Below, piece after piece: positions 8,233-18,040 of a DNA stretch of 64,000 bases (position 1 is the first letter of the stretch; the number at the start of each line of letters is the position of its first letter). The stretch lies in NCBI GenBank assembly GCA_965220425.1, contig OZ244830.1, positions 4,340,001-4,404,000 of the forward strand, read 5' to 3'. A program made the position numbers and the translations under genes. The notes under the pieces were generated by a model. The model made no database searches, was not told the origin of the DNA, and was given only the letters and a program-made list of their open reading frames with translations. The DNA is from Azophilus sp965220425 (GTDB lineage Bacteria; Pseudomonadota; Gammaproteobacteria; Pseudomonadales; Azotimanducaceae).

Positions 8233-8895
8233 TCACTCCCGGTCCCTGTTCGCTCTCAGCGCTTCGATGACCTCCTCGAACGACGCTTCTCCCGCGTCCA
8301 TCCTTGCACGCACCTCCGGATCCAGCGCTTCCTGCTCCTCGTACAACCGGAGCGGCCAAATCTTCAGATCGCCCATGAAGCATTTCTGCGTGAAGTCATA
8401 CAGCAGGACCGAGAGCTTTCCCACGATATCTGAATCGCCCGAATCGACACGTTGTTGGAAGACTTCGTCCAGGAAGACAACGTCGCGATGGAGCCACGCT
8501 CTCCGGTTCTTCACGTGAAAGATGGCGTTCCGCGCGTTCGTCATTCCCCTGAAGAACCTGTCCCTATCCCCGAGACCGTCGAGGAACTTCTCAAGGTCAG
8601 TATCCTCCAGGCGGGGATTGATCCTCTTGAGTTCGACATAGTTGTTCAGCGCCTGCGTCACCAACGCGAGGAGGATCTTGCCAATAGCCTCGTTGTGAAC
8701 CTTCCGTTGAGTTTCGCCTGCCTCGACTCCGACAAACCCGAGCTCTTCACCGAAATAGTTTTCGGCCTCAAGCCCCGATTGCCGGGCCAACGCCGAGAAC
8801 AAAGCCAGGTTGCTCCTCAAGGTTTGAAAAACAGCCAGGCCCTTGAATGACGTCCGGAAGTCCTCCGCGTCGTCGCGTTCAGGCATTCCCACCAT
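8233..8895 (-). CDS. Uncharacterised protein with HEPN-type R-x4-H motif
   Basis: A 220-residue soluble, helical, acidic protein that I do not recognise. Near residue 120 it has FFRGMTNARNAIFHVKNR, in which RNAIFH fits the R-x4-H signature of HEPN nucleases and is preceded by a helix as in known HEPN folds. The start overlaps the end of the upstream gene by 17 bp (8879-8895), so the two are almost certainly co-translated. An in-frame ATG at 8886 directly after GGTGGGA is an alternative start. Partnership with the upstream HEPN-like gene and the Abi_2 gene downstream suggests a defence or toxin role (inference). Confidence 0.65.
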   Translation of the reverse strand: MVGMPERDDAEDFRTSFKGLAVFQTLRSNLALFSALARQSGLEAENYFGEELGFVGVEAGETQRKVHNEAIGKILLALVTQALNNYVELKRINPRLEDTDLEKFLDGLGDRDRFFRGMTNARNAIFHVKNRRAWLHRDVVFLDEVFQQRVDSGDSDIVGKLSVLLYDFTQKCFMGDLKIWPLRLYEEQEALDPEVRARMDAGEASFEEVIEALRANRDRE

Positions 8896-9454
8896 CTCTC
8901 AGCGACAGACCCATGCGTTTCACGTAGCCCTCGTAGACAGTACGGCCCTCCATCAAGAGTTCGATCATCCGGCCGTGCTGTCCTCCCGCGAACTTCTTTA
9001 CGAACTCTACCTGCGTGGGCATGTTCTCGTAACGCTGGTGCAGGAGCGAATCACGCAGATCGCGGAGACCATTCACGAATTCTCCGTGCTGACCGAGGTA
9101 GCCGTCAATCCCGCCGTCTTGAAACGACGCATCATCTTTGCAGAGCGCCTCGTACTTCGCCAGGACGCCGGCAAGCAGGCAGAGCGCGATCTGCAAGGGC
9201 CCCCAGTGATACTTCTCGATCTCCTCCGGAGCGTCTAGCAGCATCCTCGCGCGAATCCCGCCGATCTCTTGCGCCGTCTCGACCTGCAACTTGTCTAAGT
9301 CCCGGCTGTCGACGGGAATCGCCTGAATCCCGAGGCGGTCCTGTGTCCCGACGAGTTGTCGGTGCCGGTCCGCTACAAGGTTGGTGACCGCTCGCAGCAG
9401 ACACGAGTGATGCCAGAGCGCCCAGCATTCGTCGCGTTTTGTCTGTTGTCGCAT
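8879..9454 (-). CDS. Uncharacterised protein with HEPN-type R-x4-H motif, first of the pair
   Basis: A 191-residue soluble helical protein, not recognised. Its motif NGLRDLRDSLLHQRYEN contains RDSLLH, an R-x4-H arrangement like HEPN RNases, with a preceding amphipathic helix (QIALCLLAGVLAKYEALC). The ATG at 9454 is chosen because AAAGAGG sits three bases upstream; a GTG at 9487 has no such site. It is the first gene of a minus-strand set of three, overlapping the next by 17 bp. No transmembrane or DNA-binding segment is visible. Confidence 0.65.
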   Translation of the reverse strand: MRQQTKRDECWALWHHSCLLRAVTNLVADRHRQLVGTQDRLGIQAIPVDSRDLDKLQVETAQEIGGIRARMLLDAPEEIEKYHWGPLQIALCLLAGVLAKYEALCKDDASFQDGGIDGYLGQHGEFVNGLRDLRDSLLHQRYENMPTQVEFVKKFAGGQHGRMIELLMEGRTVYEGYVKRMGLSLRDGGNA

Positions 9455-9608
9455 AGGCCTCTTTCTGCTCGGCAGAGCATGCAGCACCAGTAATCTAATG
9501 CGTGCCCCGGGTCTGCTGCCACCAGCCGATCACTCGCGACCGGCTTCACCGAAGCGCCGCCACTTGCTCCGGCACCGAGCCGCTTGCCGCTACCCTCATC
9601 CCCGAACG

Positions 9609-9866
9609 CTAGCGCACCACGTCCCGCAGCGCCTTGCCGGCCTCGAACGCCGGAGACTTCAAGGCGGCGATTTCGATGCTCTCACCAGTCCGCGGGTCCC
9701 TCCCGGTGCCCGCCGGCCGGCTCTTGACCGAGAACGTGCCGAACCCGGTGAGCGGGACCGAATCCCCCCTTTCGAGGGCGACCTGGATCGCCTCGTACAC
9801 CCCGTCAACGGCCGCCGTCGCCTCGACCTTCGATAAAGAGGCGCGGCTCGCCACCCGGCACGCCAT
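9609..9866 (-). CDS. HU-type DNA-binding protein, N-terminally shortened
   Basis: An 85-residue HU/IHF-family protein. It shows ASLSKVEATAAVDGVYEAI, LERGDSVPLTGFGTFSVK, the DNA-binding arm RPAGTGRDPRTGESIEI and KSPAFEAGKALRDVV. HU dimers wrap and bend DNA non-specifically. The usual opening helix (M-K-ELI-AVA) is missing: the protein begins MACRVASRASLS, about seven residues short, and upstream sequence does not restore it. It may be a damaged accessory copy. It lies between the HEPN-motif genes and a non-coding stretch. Confidence 0.7.
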   Translation of the reverse strand: MACRVASRASLSKVEATAAVDGVYEAIQVALERGDSVPLTGFGTFSVKSRPAGTGRDPRTGESIEIAALKSPAFEAGKALRDVVR

Positions 9867-10239
9867 GGACGAATGACGCCAAGAGGACGAGCGCGGCCGC
9901 GACGACGACCGACCGGCGGCAGACCGCCGGACCCGGGTCGGCGCGTTCAGGTGCCGCACCACGCTCCGGGGACGGGGTCGTCGCGCACGGGCCGGTCCGA
10001 GACGGCATTCCTGACGACGCCGCCGACGGGGACCGGCGCCGTTTACCCGTGACCCGGACAGACGGTCCCGCGGCAGCGGGCGTGGCCGGGACGCACGGCG
10101 CGCCGCCTGCAGGACGGTCAAAAACGCCTCCGTCCAGATCGGCCGCGCCGCGTTCGGATCTCTGTTCGGCCTTGCGCATCGTCTCCAAGATCTTCCCGCC
10201 AGACCATCGCCCCCCGGACTGCCCCCAGCGAACGACGAC

Positions 10240-10315
10240 AGGTCTATATATAACGTAACTATCTATATAATATGAGTAATTATAATGGAGAACAAATTTA
10301 ACTATACTAAAACGG
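10240..10315. promoter_or_regulatory. AT-rich island with promoter-like hexamers
   Basis: About 75 bp is dominated by A/T (CTATATATAACG, CTATATAATATGAG, AATTATAATGG) with several near-perfect TATAAT hexamers on the plus strand. An ATG at 10285 opens a frame that loses any protein-like character after some 20 codons. It may be a promoter or a piece of foreign DNA. Confidence 0.35.
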
Positions 10316-10436
10316 ACACGGTCGGCGAGGTCCGGCGCGCGACACGGCAGGGACTGGATTCGGTGCCGTACCGCATCGTCAACGCGCCACCGCGCACCAG
10401 GCGCTCAGGTGAGGTCGCACGCCATGCCGATGCGCC

Positions 10437-10497
10437 TTGGAGCTCTACGTGGGAAACCTTGCCTACGCCGCCACCACCGTGGACGTCGACCGGTCAC
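10437..10497 (+). pseudogene. Remnant of an RRM-type RNA-binding protein
   Basis: Starting at a TTG where an ATG would be expected, about 20 codons read ELYVGNLAYAATTVDVDR. This matches the first beta strand and RNP2 motif (LYVGNLAY) of small bacterial RRM proteins. The rest of the domain, including RNP1, is not found in any frame. A short pseudogene fragment. Confidence 0.45.
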
Positions 10498-11058
10498 CCT
10501 TGTCGCCGGACCGCGCCGACGCGGCCGCGACACCCCTGCCGGCCAGTTCCCGGGAACGGCCGGGGCGACCGCGCACCGCGCCGGGGGCGAGTTCCGCAAG
10601 CGGCTGCCTACCGGCCCGGCGGCGTCTCTGGCCGGCTACCTCGCTTAACGCGCGGCTGGGCCGTCAAGGCCCGCTCCCGCCGACCACGCCCAGCGCCAAC
10701 GGACTCGCGTCAGCATTCCCCGCCGGCGGCAGTGCGCACGCGGTCGATGCGTCCGGCGGGGGCGTCGCCGCCCCGTTGCCTGGCCGCGTCGCGCCGGCGG
10801 GGCAGGACGCGTCCGTGCGCGGGCCGTGCCCCCGTCCAGCGTCACGCCGGGGGCGCGGTCCGGCTGCGGAGGCGTCCCATTCATCAGCACGTCCTGCGCT
10901 CAGGGGAAACGCCGATAGGACGAACAACGCGCCGGTCGAAGCTCGACCGGAACCCGTGCCCCGTGGCGTTCACGTCCGCCTTGTTCAGCGCGTTCCATGC
11001 AAGCCTGTCTCACCGATCTACTCCCGCGGTCTCCGCTGCGCCCGCGACGAAAATCGCC

Positions 11059-11933
11059 GGGGCCGGGCAGGCTACAGGATGCGCCAGCCATAGGTATTGA
11101 AGTACCGGATACCGGAACGAACGAATTGCGCGATCCGCGCGAGCCCGCGGCGCGCGGTACGTCCGCCATGGTGCCGGATCCTGACGCCCGGCGCCTCGTA
11201 GATGTGCCCATGCTCCACGATTCGCCGCGACAGGTCGTAGTCCTCGAAATACAGGAAGTAACGTTCATCGAATCCATCCACCGCCTTGAGGGCGGACGTT
11301 CGGCAGAACATGTAGCAGCCGCTGGCCAGATCGATGCACTGCGGACGCTCCGACGGCAGGCGATCGCTGTAGACATAGCGCCCGACGCGGCGGCCGAAGC
11401 GTCGCGTCGATGCCTTGACGGACAACGCTCTCAGGAGGAGCGCGAGCACCGACGGCTCACGCTTGGCAAGACCGGCATAACGGCCGGCCCCGTCCAGCCC
11501 CCGCGGGGCGGCCATGACCGCATCCGGATGCGCATCGAGGAAGCGGACGCTCTCGAGCAGGGCATCGGCATCCAGGACGACATCGGGGTTCAGCACCAGG
11601 TGAAAGTCGGCCGAACTGCGCCGGATGGCCAGGTTCTGCGCCGCGCCGTAGCCGATATTGCCGTGACCCAGGATGATTTCGCAACGCATGCAATCCGGCG
11701 CGCTTTCCGCAAGGTCATCGACAAGGTCGCGCATCGTCCCGACATGCTCCGGCTCCTCGTCGTTGCAGACCACCTGAACCGCCACATCGATCGCCCTGTC
11801 TCCGGCGGCGCGTCGAACCGCCGTTACCAGACTGCCCAGCAACCGGCGCACCACCTCGCCCCCGGACCGGTAGGTCACGATTCCGACGGACAACGAGCAC
11901 GCTCGCATCGGCAGCGCCTTCCCGGCGTCGACC
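11059..11933. repeat. 875-bp duplicated glycosyltransferase cassette, copy 2
   Basis: Gap-free match to 3244-4118. The boundaries coincide with the gene plus its ribosome binding site. Left flank is gene-poor DNA, right flank a degraded sugar isomerase gene. No inverted repeats or target duplications are visible at the cassette edges. Confidence 0.95.
11072..11908 (-). CDS. Family 2 glycosyltransferase (WbbL-like), copy 2
   Basis: A 278-residue protein nearly identical to the product of 3257-4093, keeping the SVGIVTYRSG start, NPD motif and YFEDYD acidic pair. Several differences change residues, for example ASTRRFGRR here against ASERLFGRR in copy 1, and PQCIDLAS against PQSIDLAS. The frame is open to an upstream ATG at 11953, but the first 15 codons come from flanking DNA; the ATG at 11908 keeps the shared GGGAAGG ribosome binding site. 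It is separated from the rml genes by about 8 kb of accessory DNA. Confidence 0.87.
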   Translation of the reverse strand: MRACSLSVGIVTYRSGGEVVRRLLGSLVTAVRRAAGDRAIDVAVQVVCNDEEPEHVGTMRDLVDDLAESAPDCMRCEIILGHGNIGYGAAQNLAIRRSSADFHLVLNPDVVLDADALLESVRFLDAHPDAVMAAPRGLDGAGRYAGLAKREPSVLALLLRALSVKASTRRFGRRVGRYVYSDRLPSERPQCIDLASGCYMFCRTSALKAVDGFDERYFLYFEDYDLSRRIVEHGHIYEAPGVRIRHHGGRTARRGLARIAQFVRSGIRYFNTYGWRIL

Positions 11934-11956
11934 TCCGTTTCCACCGATGTCACCCG

Positions 11957-12154
11957 TCAAGCCGGGTGCACCGCCACGAGTTGCCCCCGCACGCCCGCAA
12001 AGCCGAGGCTCGCCGCCCATTTCGCCATTTCGTCCAATGCGTTGAATGGCGCCCCGTCGCCCGCGAACTGCGTGAGGATCAGCCCGCATCGCTCACCGAC
12101 TTTCGTCGCGAGGGCGTCGAGGCGCCGTCCTGCGTGGCCGCGCATGGTTTTCAT
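11957..12154 (-). pseudogene. Sugar phosphate isomerase/epimerase, degraded 5' end
   Basis: After GGGAGG and an ATG at 12154 the frame reads MKTMRG, then a stretch encoded by a palindromic repeat (RRLDALATKVGERCGL), then LTQFAGDGAPFNALDEMAKWAASLGFAGV, then GQLVAVHPA and a stop. QFAGD-APFN-LD---WAASLG--GV and GQLVAVHPA are both characteristic of xylose-isomerase-like TIM-barrel isomerases, where they are normally separated by about 35 residues. The gene has therefore gained a half repeat, lost an internal segment and lost everything after residue 66. Confidence 0.7.
12082..12143. repeat. TAGCCCGCAT-family palindromic repeat, half copy
   Basis: GCCCGCATCGCTCACCGACT and the following GTCGCGAGGGCGTCGAGGCG match the left half of the elements at 47974 and 57708. 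The matching inverted right half is absent. It lies in frame within the sugar isomerase remnant. Confidence 0.85.
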
Positions 12155-12489
12155 ATCGATCCTCCCGGACAGGTTGCAGCCTTTCGACGATGCCGGAGTC
12201 AACGTTGCCGAGCCGGAGGCTCATGGCTTGACCGACGGAACCAAAGTATAACGCCCGGGTCTTCAGTGTTGCGCGCCGCCGCCTGGCAACGCGCCAACCG
12301 GGCACTTGGCTACGCGAACCCCGGTCGGTGGATACCGGTTCAGCCATATGTGGTACAAAGCGCCCAACAGCAATTCTCGAACATGCTCACAACCCCGTCA
12401 AAAACGCTTGTTCCCACAACTCCAGCCGGTTTGCCCGGTCTGGAAGCGATGGATGAAACGCGGAATCGCCGCCATGAAGGCGGCCGCTG

Positions 12490-12900
12490 ATGGCGCGCAA
12501 ACAAACGTCCGTCTTCTGGTTCTGGGCCCTGGCCTGGCTGCCCCTGGGGATCGTCATCGTGTCGCTGGCACGCGGTACCGTCGGAATCGCAACGCCCGGC
12601 TCGCTGCCGTCGATGTTGATGTCGGCGCCAATGGCGATTTTATCTCTGATACCCGTCGCGCCCTGTGGCCTGCCACTCGCGTTCGCCTGGCGGCGTATTC
12701 AGCGGTCGGGGCATCCCGAGGCGGCCTGGGCCGCCGTTGCGGTGCTGGCGCCCCTGACCGCCTTTGCAAGCCTGTTCGCGGGGCTGCTCGGCCCGATCGC
12801 CATTGCCGTCTACGCGGCGGTGCTCAGCGCCCCTGCCTGGATTGTGTACGGCATCCTCCGCAGGCGAGGGGGCAGGGCCCCAACAGACAACCATGAGTGA
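12490..12900 (+). CDS. Small integral membrane protein, unknown
   Basis: A 136-residue hydrophobic protein not assigned to a family. Three to four membrane helices are visible: VFWFWALAWLPLGIVIVSLA (8-27), the APMAILSLIPVAPCGLPLAF segment (46-65), AAVAVLAPLTAFASLFAGLLG (81-101) and IAIAVYAAVLSAPAWIVYGI (103-122). The C terminus is basic (RRRGGR), consistent with a cytoplasmic tail. A 330-bp stretch before it holds nothing recognisable. Confidence 0.6.
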   Translation: MARKQTSVFWFWALAWLPLGIVIVSLARGTVGIATPGSLPSMLMSAPMAILSLIPVAPCGLPLAFAWRRIQRSGHPEAAWAAVAVLAPLTAFASLFAGLLGPIAIAVYAAVLSAPAWIVYGILRRRGGRAPTDNHE

Positions 12901-13090
12901 GCGGCCCTGGGCGTCCTCGCCCTGAGCCGTCCCGGTTCGGTGCTATAGTGCCGCCGCATTCACATCCTCAACGCCGCGAAGCTACCGGAGAACCAGGGCC
13001 TGCTCACCGGAAGGGGAACAGTGTCTGCCCCGGCGGCATTGCTCCTGCCTATCCACGGCGCGGCTGGGCCTTGCGCAACGAGGACAGATT

Positions 13091-13864
13091 TTGGCAAAGA
13101 CCATCAGCGATGCCGTACGGGAGATCTGCCTGTCGTTCCCGGAAACGGAGGAGCGGCCTTCGCGAGGTTCGCCCGACTTTCGCGTTCGCGGCAGAACCTT
13201 CGCCACCTACGTGGTCAATCACCACGGCGACGGACGCATCGCGCTCTGGCTGAACGCCCCGCCGGGCGGCCAGGAGTTCTATGCCGGCAACGAACCCGAG
13301 CACTATTTCGTACCGCCTTATCTGGGGCCGCGCGGCTGGCTCGGCATGCACCTGGACAAAGGGCTGCGGTGGACAACGATCGCCCGGCGGGCACGGGAAG
13401 CCTACGAGAAAGTGGCGCCTGACGAACTGGCCGAGTTTGTCGGCGACACCATTGCCATCGACCCGCCCACCGAGGCGCTGCCCATCGAGGAATTCGATCC
13501 GCTGGCCAAGCCGCGGGCGCAACAGGTGCTGCCGAGGTTCCGCGAGATCTGCCTGGCCCTGCCGGAAACATCGGAAACCGCGCAGTTCGGCAGCCCTGTC
13601 TGGCGGGCGGGCAGGAGAACTTTTGCCGGCGTGCACAATCGGAGAGGCCGCCTGAAGCTGCAGTTCTGGGCAGGCGCCGACCGCCAGGCCACCCTGACAT
13701 TCGATTCCCGCTACGCCATCCCGCCTTACATCGGCCACAACGGCTGGATTGAACTCGATGTGGAAGACGCTGCGAACTGGGAAGAGATCGAGGGACTGGT
13801 GCTGCATAGCTACCGGCACTTCGCCCCGAAACGCATGCTGCGGACATTGGACGGAGCCGTCTGA
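13091..13864 (+). CDS. Tandem MmcQ/YjbR (DUF419) family protein
   Basis: 257 residues made of two successive MmcQ/YjbR domains. The first (about 1-120) has EICLSFPETEERPSRGSP, FRVRGRTFATYV and the PPYLGPRGWLGMHLD segment. The second (about 150-255) has EICLALPETSETAQFGSP, WRAGRRTFAGVHN and IPPYIGHNGWIELDV. The fold resembles a DNA-binding CyaY-like sandwich; its cellular role is not established. The duplication within one chain is longer than the common single-domain form. The start used is a TTG at 13091 (TTGGCAAAGACC). Confidence 0.8.
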   Translation: MAKTISDAVREICLSFPETEERPSRGSPDFRVRGRTFATYVVNHHGDGRIALWLNAPPGGQEFYAGNEPEHYFVPPYLGPRGWLGMHLDKGLRWTTIARRAREAYEKVAPDELAEFVGDTIAIDPPTEALPIEEFDPLAKPRAQQVLPRFREICLALPETSETAQFGSPVWRAGRRTFAGVHNRRGRLKLQFWAGADRQATLTFDSRYAIPPYIGHNGWIELDVEDAANWEEIEGLVLHSYRHFAPKRMLRTLDGAV

Positions 13865-13869
13865 CCTTA

Positions 13870-14139
13870 AGGCAACGGCCCAATTCCGCTTTGCGCGCGT
13901 TGCGCACCGAGAAGACCACCCGCCTCGAATACGACACCGAAACCAATGCGATAATCGAGTTCGGCGCCGCCGTGGACCTATAATTCGGCGGCGACATGGA
14001 AGCGGGTATCGCCTTGAGCGGCCAGGTTTGCGGCCGAATCGACGCCGTGCGCCCGGTCGCCGAGATCGTCCGCGAGCTGCACGAGCAGTTTTTCCGGGAA
14101 ATCGGGCGGCTGGTGGACCAGTACCTGGCCTCGGCGTAG
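13870..14139 (+). pseudogene. Nitronate monooxygenase, C-terminal remnant
   Basis: In one frame the sequence reads LRALRTEKTTRLEYDTETNA, then EFGAAVDL, a TAA stop, and FGGDMEAGIALSGQVCGRID followed by VRPVAEIVREL. FGGDMEAGIALSGQ is the C-terminal FMN-side segment of 2-nitropropane dioxygenase/nitronate monooxygenase proteins, where DLYFGGDMEAG is expected, so the TAA replaces a Tyr codon. Everything N-terminal is missing. A dead fragment between the YjbR gene and mltF. Confidence 0.65.
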
Positions 14140-15672
14140 TCAGCTCGCCACGGGTTTCTGCACCGATTCCGCAAGTTGCTCGCGGCTCAACCGGTAGGCG
14201 ATCCAGTACTTGTAGATGTTGCTGACGTAGTGGACGGTCTCCCGGCCGATCCGCCGCGCGGCGATGAGTTCGACATTGTCGAACCAGACGTTCGGATCGA
14301 GCCCCTCACGCGCCGCCTCGGCGCGCAGGCTTGCGACGCGCCTCGGACCGGCATTGTAGGAAGCGAAGGCGAACAGGGTCTTGTCCAGTTCGCTCATGGG
14401 CTCCGGCTCGAAGTAGTTGTCGCGGATGAAGCGCAGGTACTTGTTGCCGGCATGGATATTGTTCTCCAGCATGGATATGTCCGGAATGCCGACGTGCCTG
14501 CCCGCCGCGGTACTCGGCAGCAACTGCATGATGCCGACCGCGCCCGCCTGACTGCGCAGGCTCTGGTCGAGCCGCGACTCCTGATAGGCCTGCGACATGA
14601 TGAGCAGCCAGTCAAAGGCATAACGGTCCGCATATTTCTGGAACAGCGGCGCGGTCTCCCGGAACTTGCGCAGTTCCGCAGAATGCAGCGCATTCTCCAC
14701 GTAGCGCGTCTCCTTGAGGTAGCGCCGGAACAGGATGTTGCCGAGCAGCGATCCTTGCCGGTTGTCCACCAGGAATTCGTCGACAACTTCCTTGAGCCGG
14801 GGATTGTCCCGTCGCAGCGCCCAACCGATGTCGGCATGGTCGCGAAAGACGATGTCTTCCCGCACTTCCACGTCAGCAAATATCTGCGCCCAGAACGCCG
14901 CCTTGTGCGAGTCGATGGGGATTCCCTCGATCAAGCCGGCGTTGACCATCTCGAGCAGTTCCTCGTCTTCGATGTGTTCGTCTACCGTGCGAATCTTTAC
15001 GGGAGCACGGCCTGCCGCCGCCAACCGCTCGTTCAGCGTTGCAAGGCTCTCAAAGTAGCTGCTTGAATGGCGCGTGTGCAGTGTCTTGCCGGACAGGTCA
15101 TCCACTGAGGCGATCGGCGGGCTGCCGGGCCCCGTCGCCAGCACTTCACGGATGTTCCGGTACAGCGGGATCGAGAAGTCCACCAGAGCCAGGCGCTCCG
15201 GCGTAATGGTGAGGTTTGCCACCGCCAGGTCTCCGTAACCTGCCTGCAACGCGGGCAACAACCGATCGCGGGCAACCGGCAGGAAAACGACATCGATCTT
15301 GAGAGCGCTGGTGGCCAGCTTGTCGTTGATATGGCGCTCGAAGGCCTTGAGCATGTCGTAACTCAGGCCCCGCTGAGTCGCCCCGTCGAAAAAGAAGAAA
15401 GTCTTGCTGCGCACGACGAGCGCTCGCAATGCGCGTCGCTCAACCATGCCGTCGAAGTCGCCGGTGTGCGGTTGCGTAATCCGAGCCAGGCTGCCGAGGT
15501 CCGGGCGCGGGTCCGACGGATCTCGCGCCGTGGCGGGAACCCTCTGCAGCGCTTCCTCCTGAGCCTTGTCCGATCCCGTTTCATCGATCAGCAATACCAC
15601 AACGCCGACGACCAGGCCCAGGCAGGCCAGCGTCAGGACAATTGGCAGGGCAAGGCGTCCCGGGCGGTGCAT
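14140..15672 (-). CDS. mltF: Membrane-bound lytic murein transglycosylase MltF
   Basis: 510 residues, normal for the family. An N-terminal signal anchor (LALPIVLTLACLGLVVGVVV) is followed by a periplasmic substrate-binding-protein-like domain (LRALVVRSKTFFFFDGATQRG... to about residue 300) and a C-terminal SLT lysozyme-like domain: MSQAYQESRLDQSLRSQAGA with the catalytic Glu, VGIMQLLPSTA, and NIHAGNKYLRFI. It cleaves peptidoglycan glycan strands to 1,6-anhydromuropeptides at the outer membrane. The ATG at 15672 begins MHRPGR; longer forms upstream add low-complexity residues and are unlikely. Confidence 0.92.
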   Translation of the reverse strand: MHRPGRLALPIVLTLACLGLVVGVVVLLIDETGSDKAQEEALQRVPATARDPSDPRPDLGSLARITQPHTGDFDGMVERRALRALVVRSKTFFFFDGATQRGLSYDMLKAFERHINDKLATSALKIDVVFLPVARDRLLPALQAGYGDLAVANLTITPERLALVDFSIPLYRNIREVLATGPGSPPIASVDDLSGKTLHTRHSSSYFESLATLNERLAAAGRAPVKIRTVDEHIEDEELLEMVNAGLIEGIPIDSHKAAFWAQIFADVEVREDIVFRDHADIGWALRRDNPRLKEVVDEFLVDNRQGSLLGNILFRRYLKETRYVENALHSAELRKFRETAPLFQKYADRYAFDWLLIMSQAYQESRLDQSLRSQAGAVGIMQLLPSTAAGRHVGIPDISMLENNIHAGNKYLRFIRDNYFEPEPMSELDKTLFAFASYNAGPRRVASLRAEAAREGLDPNVWFDNVELIAARRIGRETVHYVSNIYKYWIAYRLSREQLAESVQKPVAS

Positions 15673-15808
15673 GACCGAATGGTAATGGCGGGCTCCCCTC
15701 CACGGCAATGGCACAGGCTGCGCCAGGCGCGAAACAAAGCCGACCGCTGACAGCGATCCGGGGCAATGGCCGATAGCATACCCGCGGACCACGGTATAAG
15801 CTCGGCAG

Positions 15809-16550
15809 ATGGCCGAACCTGGAACAGTCCTGGCCTCCCAGGCAGCACTTGACGCCTTCCATGGCGATCTCCTGCCGCGCCAGGGGGAGTGGAGCGACGA
15901 GGAATATCTGCGTCTTACGGACTGCCTGAACCGCCTCGTCGAATTCACCGATGGCTACGTCCAGGAATTGCCAATGCCCACCTGCACGCATCAAGCCGTT
16001 CTGGGCTTCCTGTACCGACTGTTCCACTCGTGGCTGGCGCCCCCTGGGCGGGATTGTGCTGTTCTCGGCGCTACGCCTGCAGATCCGTCCGGGCAAATTT
16101 CGCGAACCCGATCTGCTGGTGCTCCGGAACCGGTCGGATATCCGCCGCCAGGATCGCTACTGGCTGGGCGCCGACCTGGTGGTCGAGGTGGTCAGCCCGG
16201 ACAATCTGGATCGGGACCTCGTCACCAAGCGAAGCGACTACGCCGAGGCAGGCATTCCCGAATACTGGATTGCCGACCCTCGCAACGAAACCATCACCGT
16301 GCTCAAACTATCCGGTCCGGCACCGGCGACAAACCGCAAAGGAGAGTCGAGCATCGAACATGCCTACACCGAGCATGGGGTCTACTCGCGTGGCCAAACG
16401 GCCACCTCGGTGCTTTTCGAAGGGCTCGCCGCCGATGTGGCCGCGGCGTTCAATGATTCGAAACCACGAAAACAGACGAGCCCAACCCAAGCTGCTGCTC
16501 AGGCCACGTTGCCGATCAATCCGGCTTCAACCGATTCCAGCACGCCGTAG
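15809..16550 (+). pseudogene. Uma2-family endonuclease, split by one frameshift
   Basis: The first frame encodes DEEYLRLTDCLNRLVEFTDG, ELPMPTCTHQAVLGFLYRLF and SWLAP. From about 16040 the family continues in the +2 frame as LGGIVLFSALRLQIRPGKFR, EPDLLVL, LGADLVVEVVSPDN (the PD-(D/E)xK region), YAEAGIPEYWIADP and an acidic tail. An extra C in a run of five (16040-16044) accounts for the shift. Uma2/DUF820 proteins are restriction-endonuclease-like and of unclear role, often in multicopy in repeat-rich genomes. It may be a true lesion or an assembly error at the homopolymer. Confidence 0.8.
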
Positions 16551-16630
16551 CGCGTATCGAAGTTCGGCGCCCAGCAGTTGTAGCCGCCGTGGGTACGCTG
16601 GTGGCGTCGGTCCTCTTCGATGCGCTCGCT

Positions 16631-17884
<1,254 letters not shown>

Positions 17885-18040
17885 AGCCGACGGCGCCGCG
17901 GCCGATTCAGTCGGGCTGTCCGCCGGGGGCCGGAGGAAGCACGCTCCCTGACAGTGAAATCTGCGGTTTCGATCATGGTGGTTCCCCGAATTCCCCTCAA
18001 ACGTCATTCTTGCTCACGCGAGTGGAAACATCGAATCCGG

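Larger units (their letters stand above)
9867..11058. other. 1.2-kb stretch without an intact gene
   Basis: No intact gene is recognisable. It contains an AT-rich island (about 10240-10315) in otherwise very GC-rich DNA, a short match to the start of an RNA-binding RRM protein, and long GC-driven open frames on both strands that look like coding noise. The right end meets the second copy of the glycosyltransferase cassette. Confidence 0.6.

Noticed and set aside
12940..13085. Possible small structured RNA (SRP-like CCGGAAGG loop, TATAGT box upstream) ahead of the YjbR gene
   Set aside because: The segment has ACCGGAAGGGG and some pairing, but lacks the conserved AGCAG side of the SRP domain and the 6S core. 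I cannot support an RNA family.
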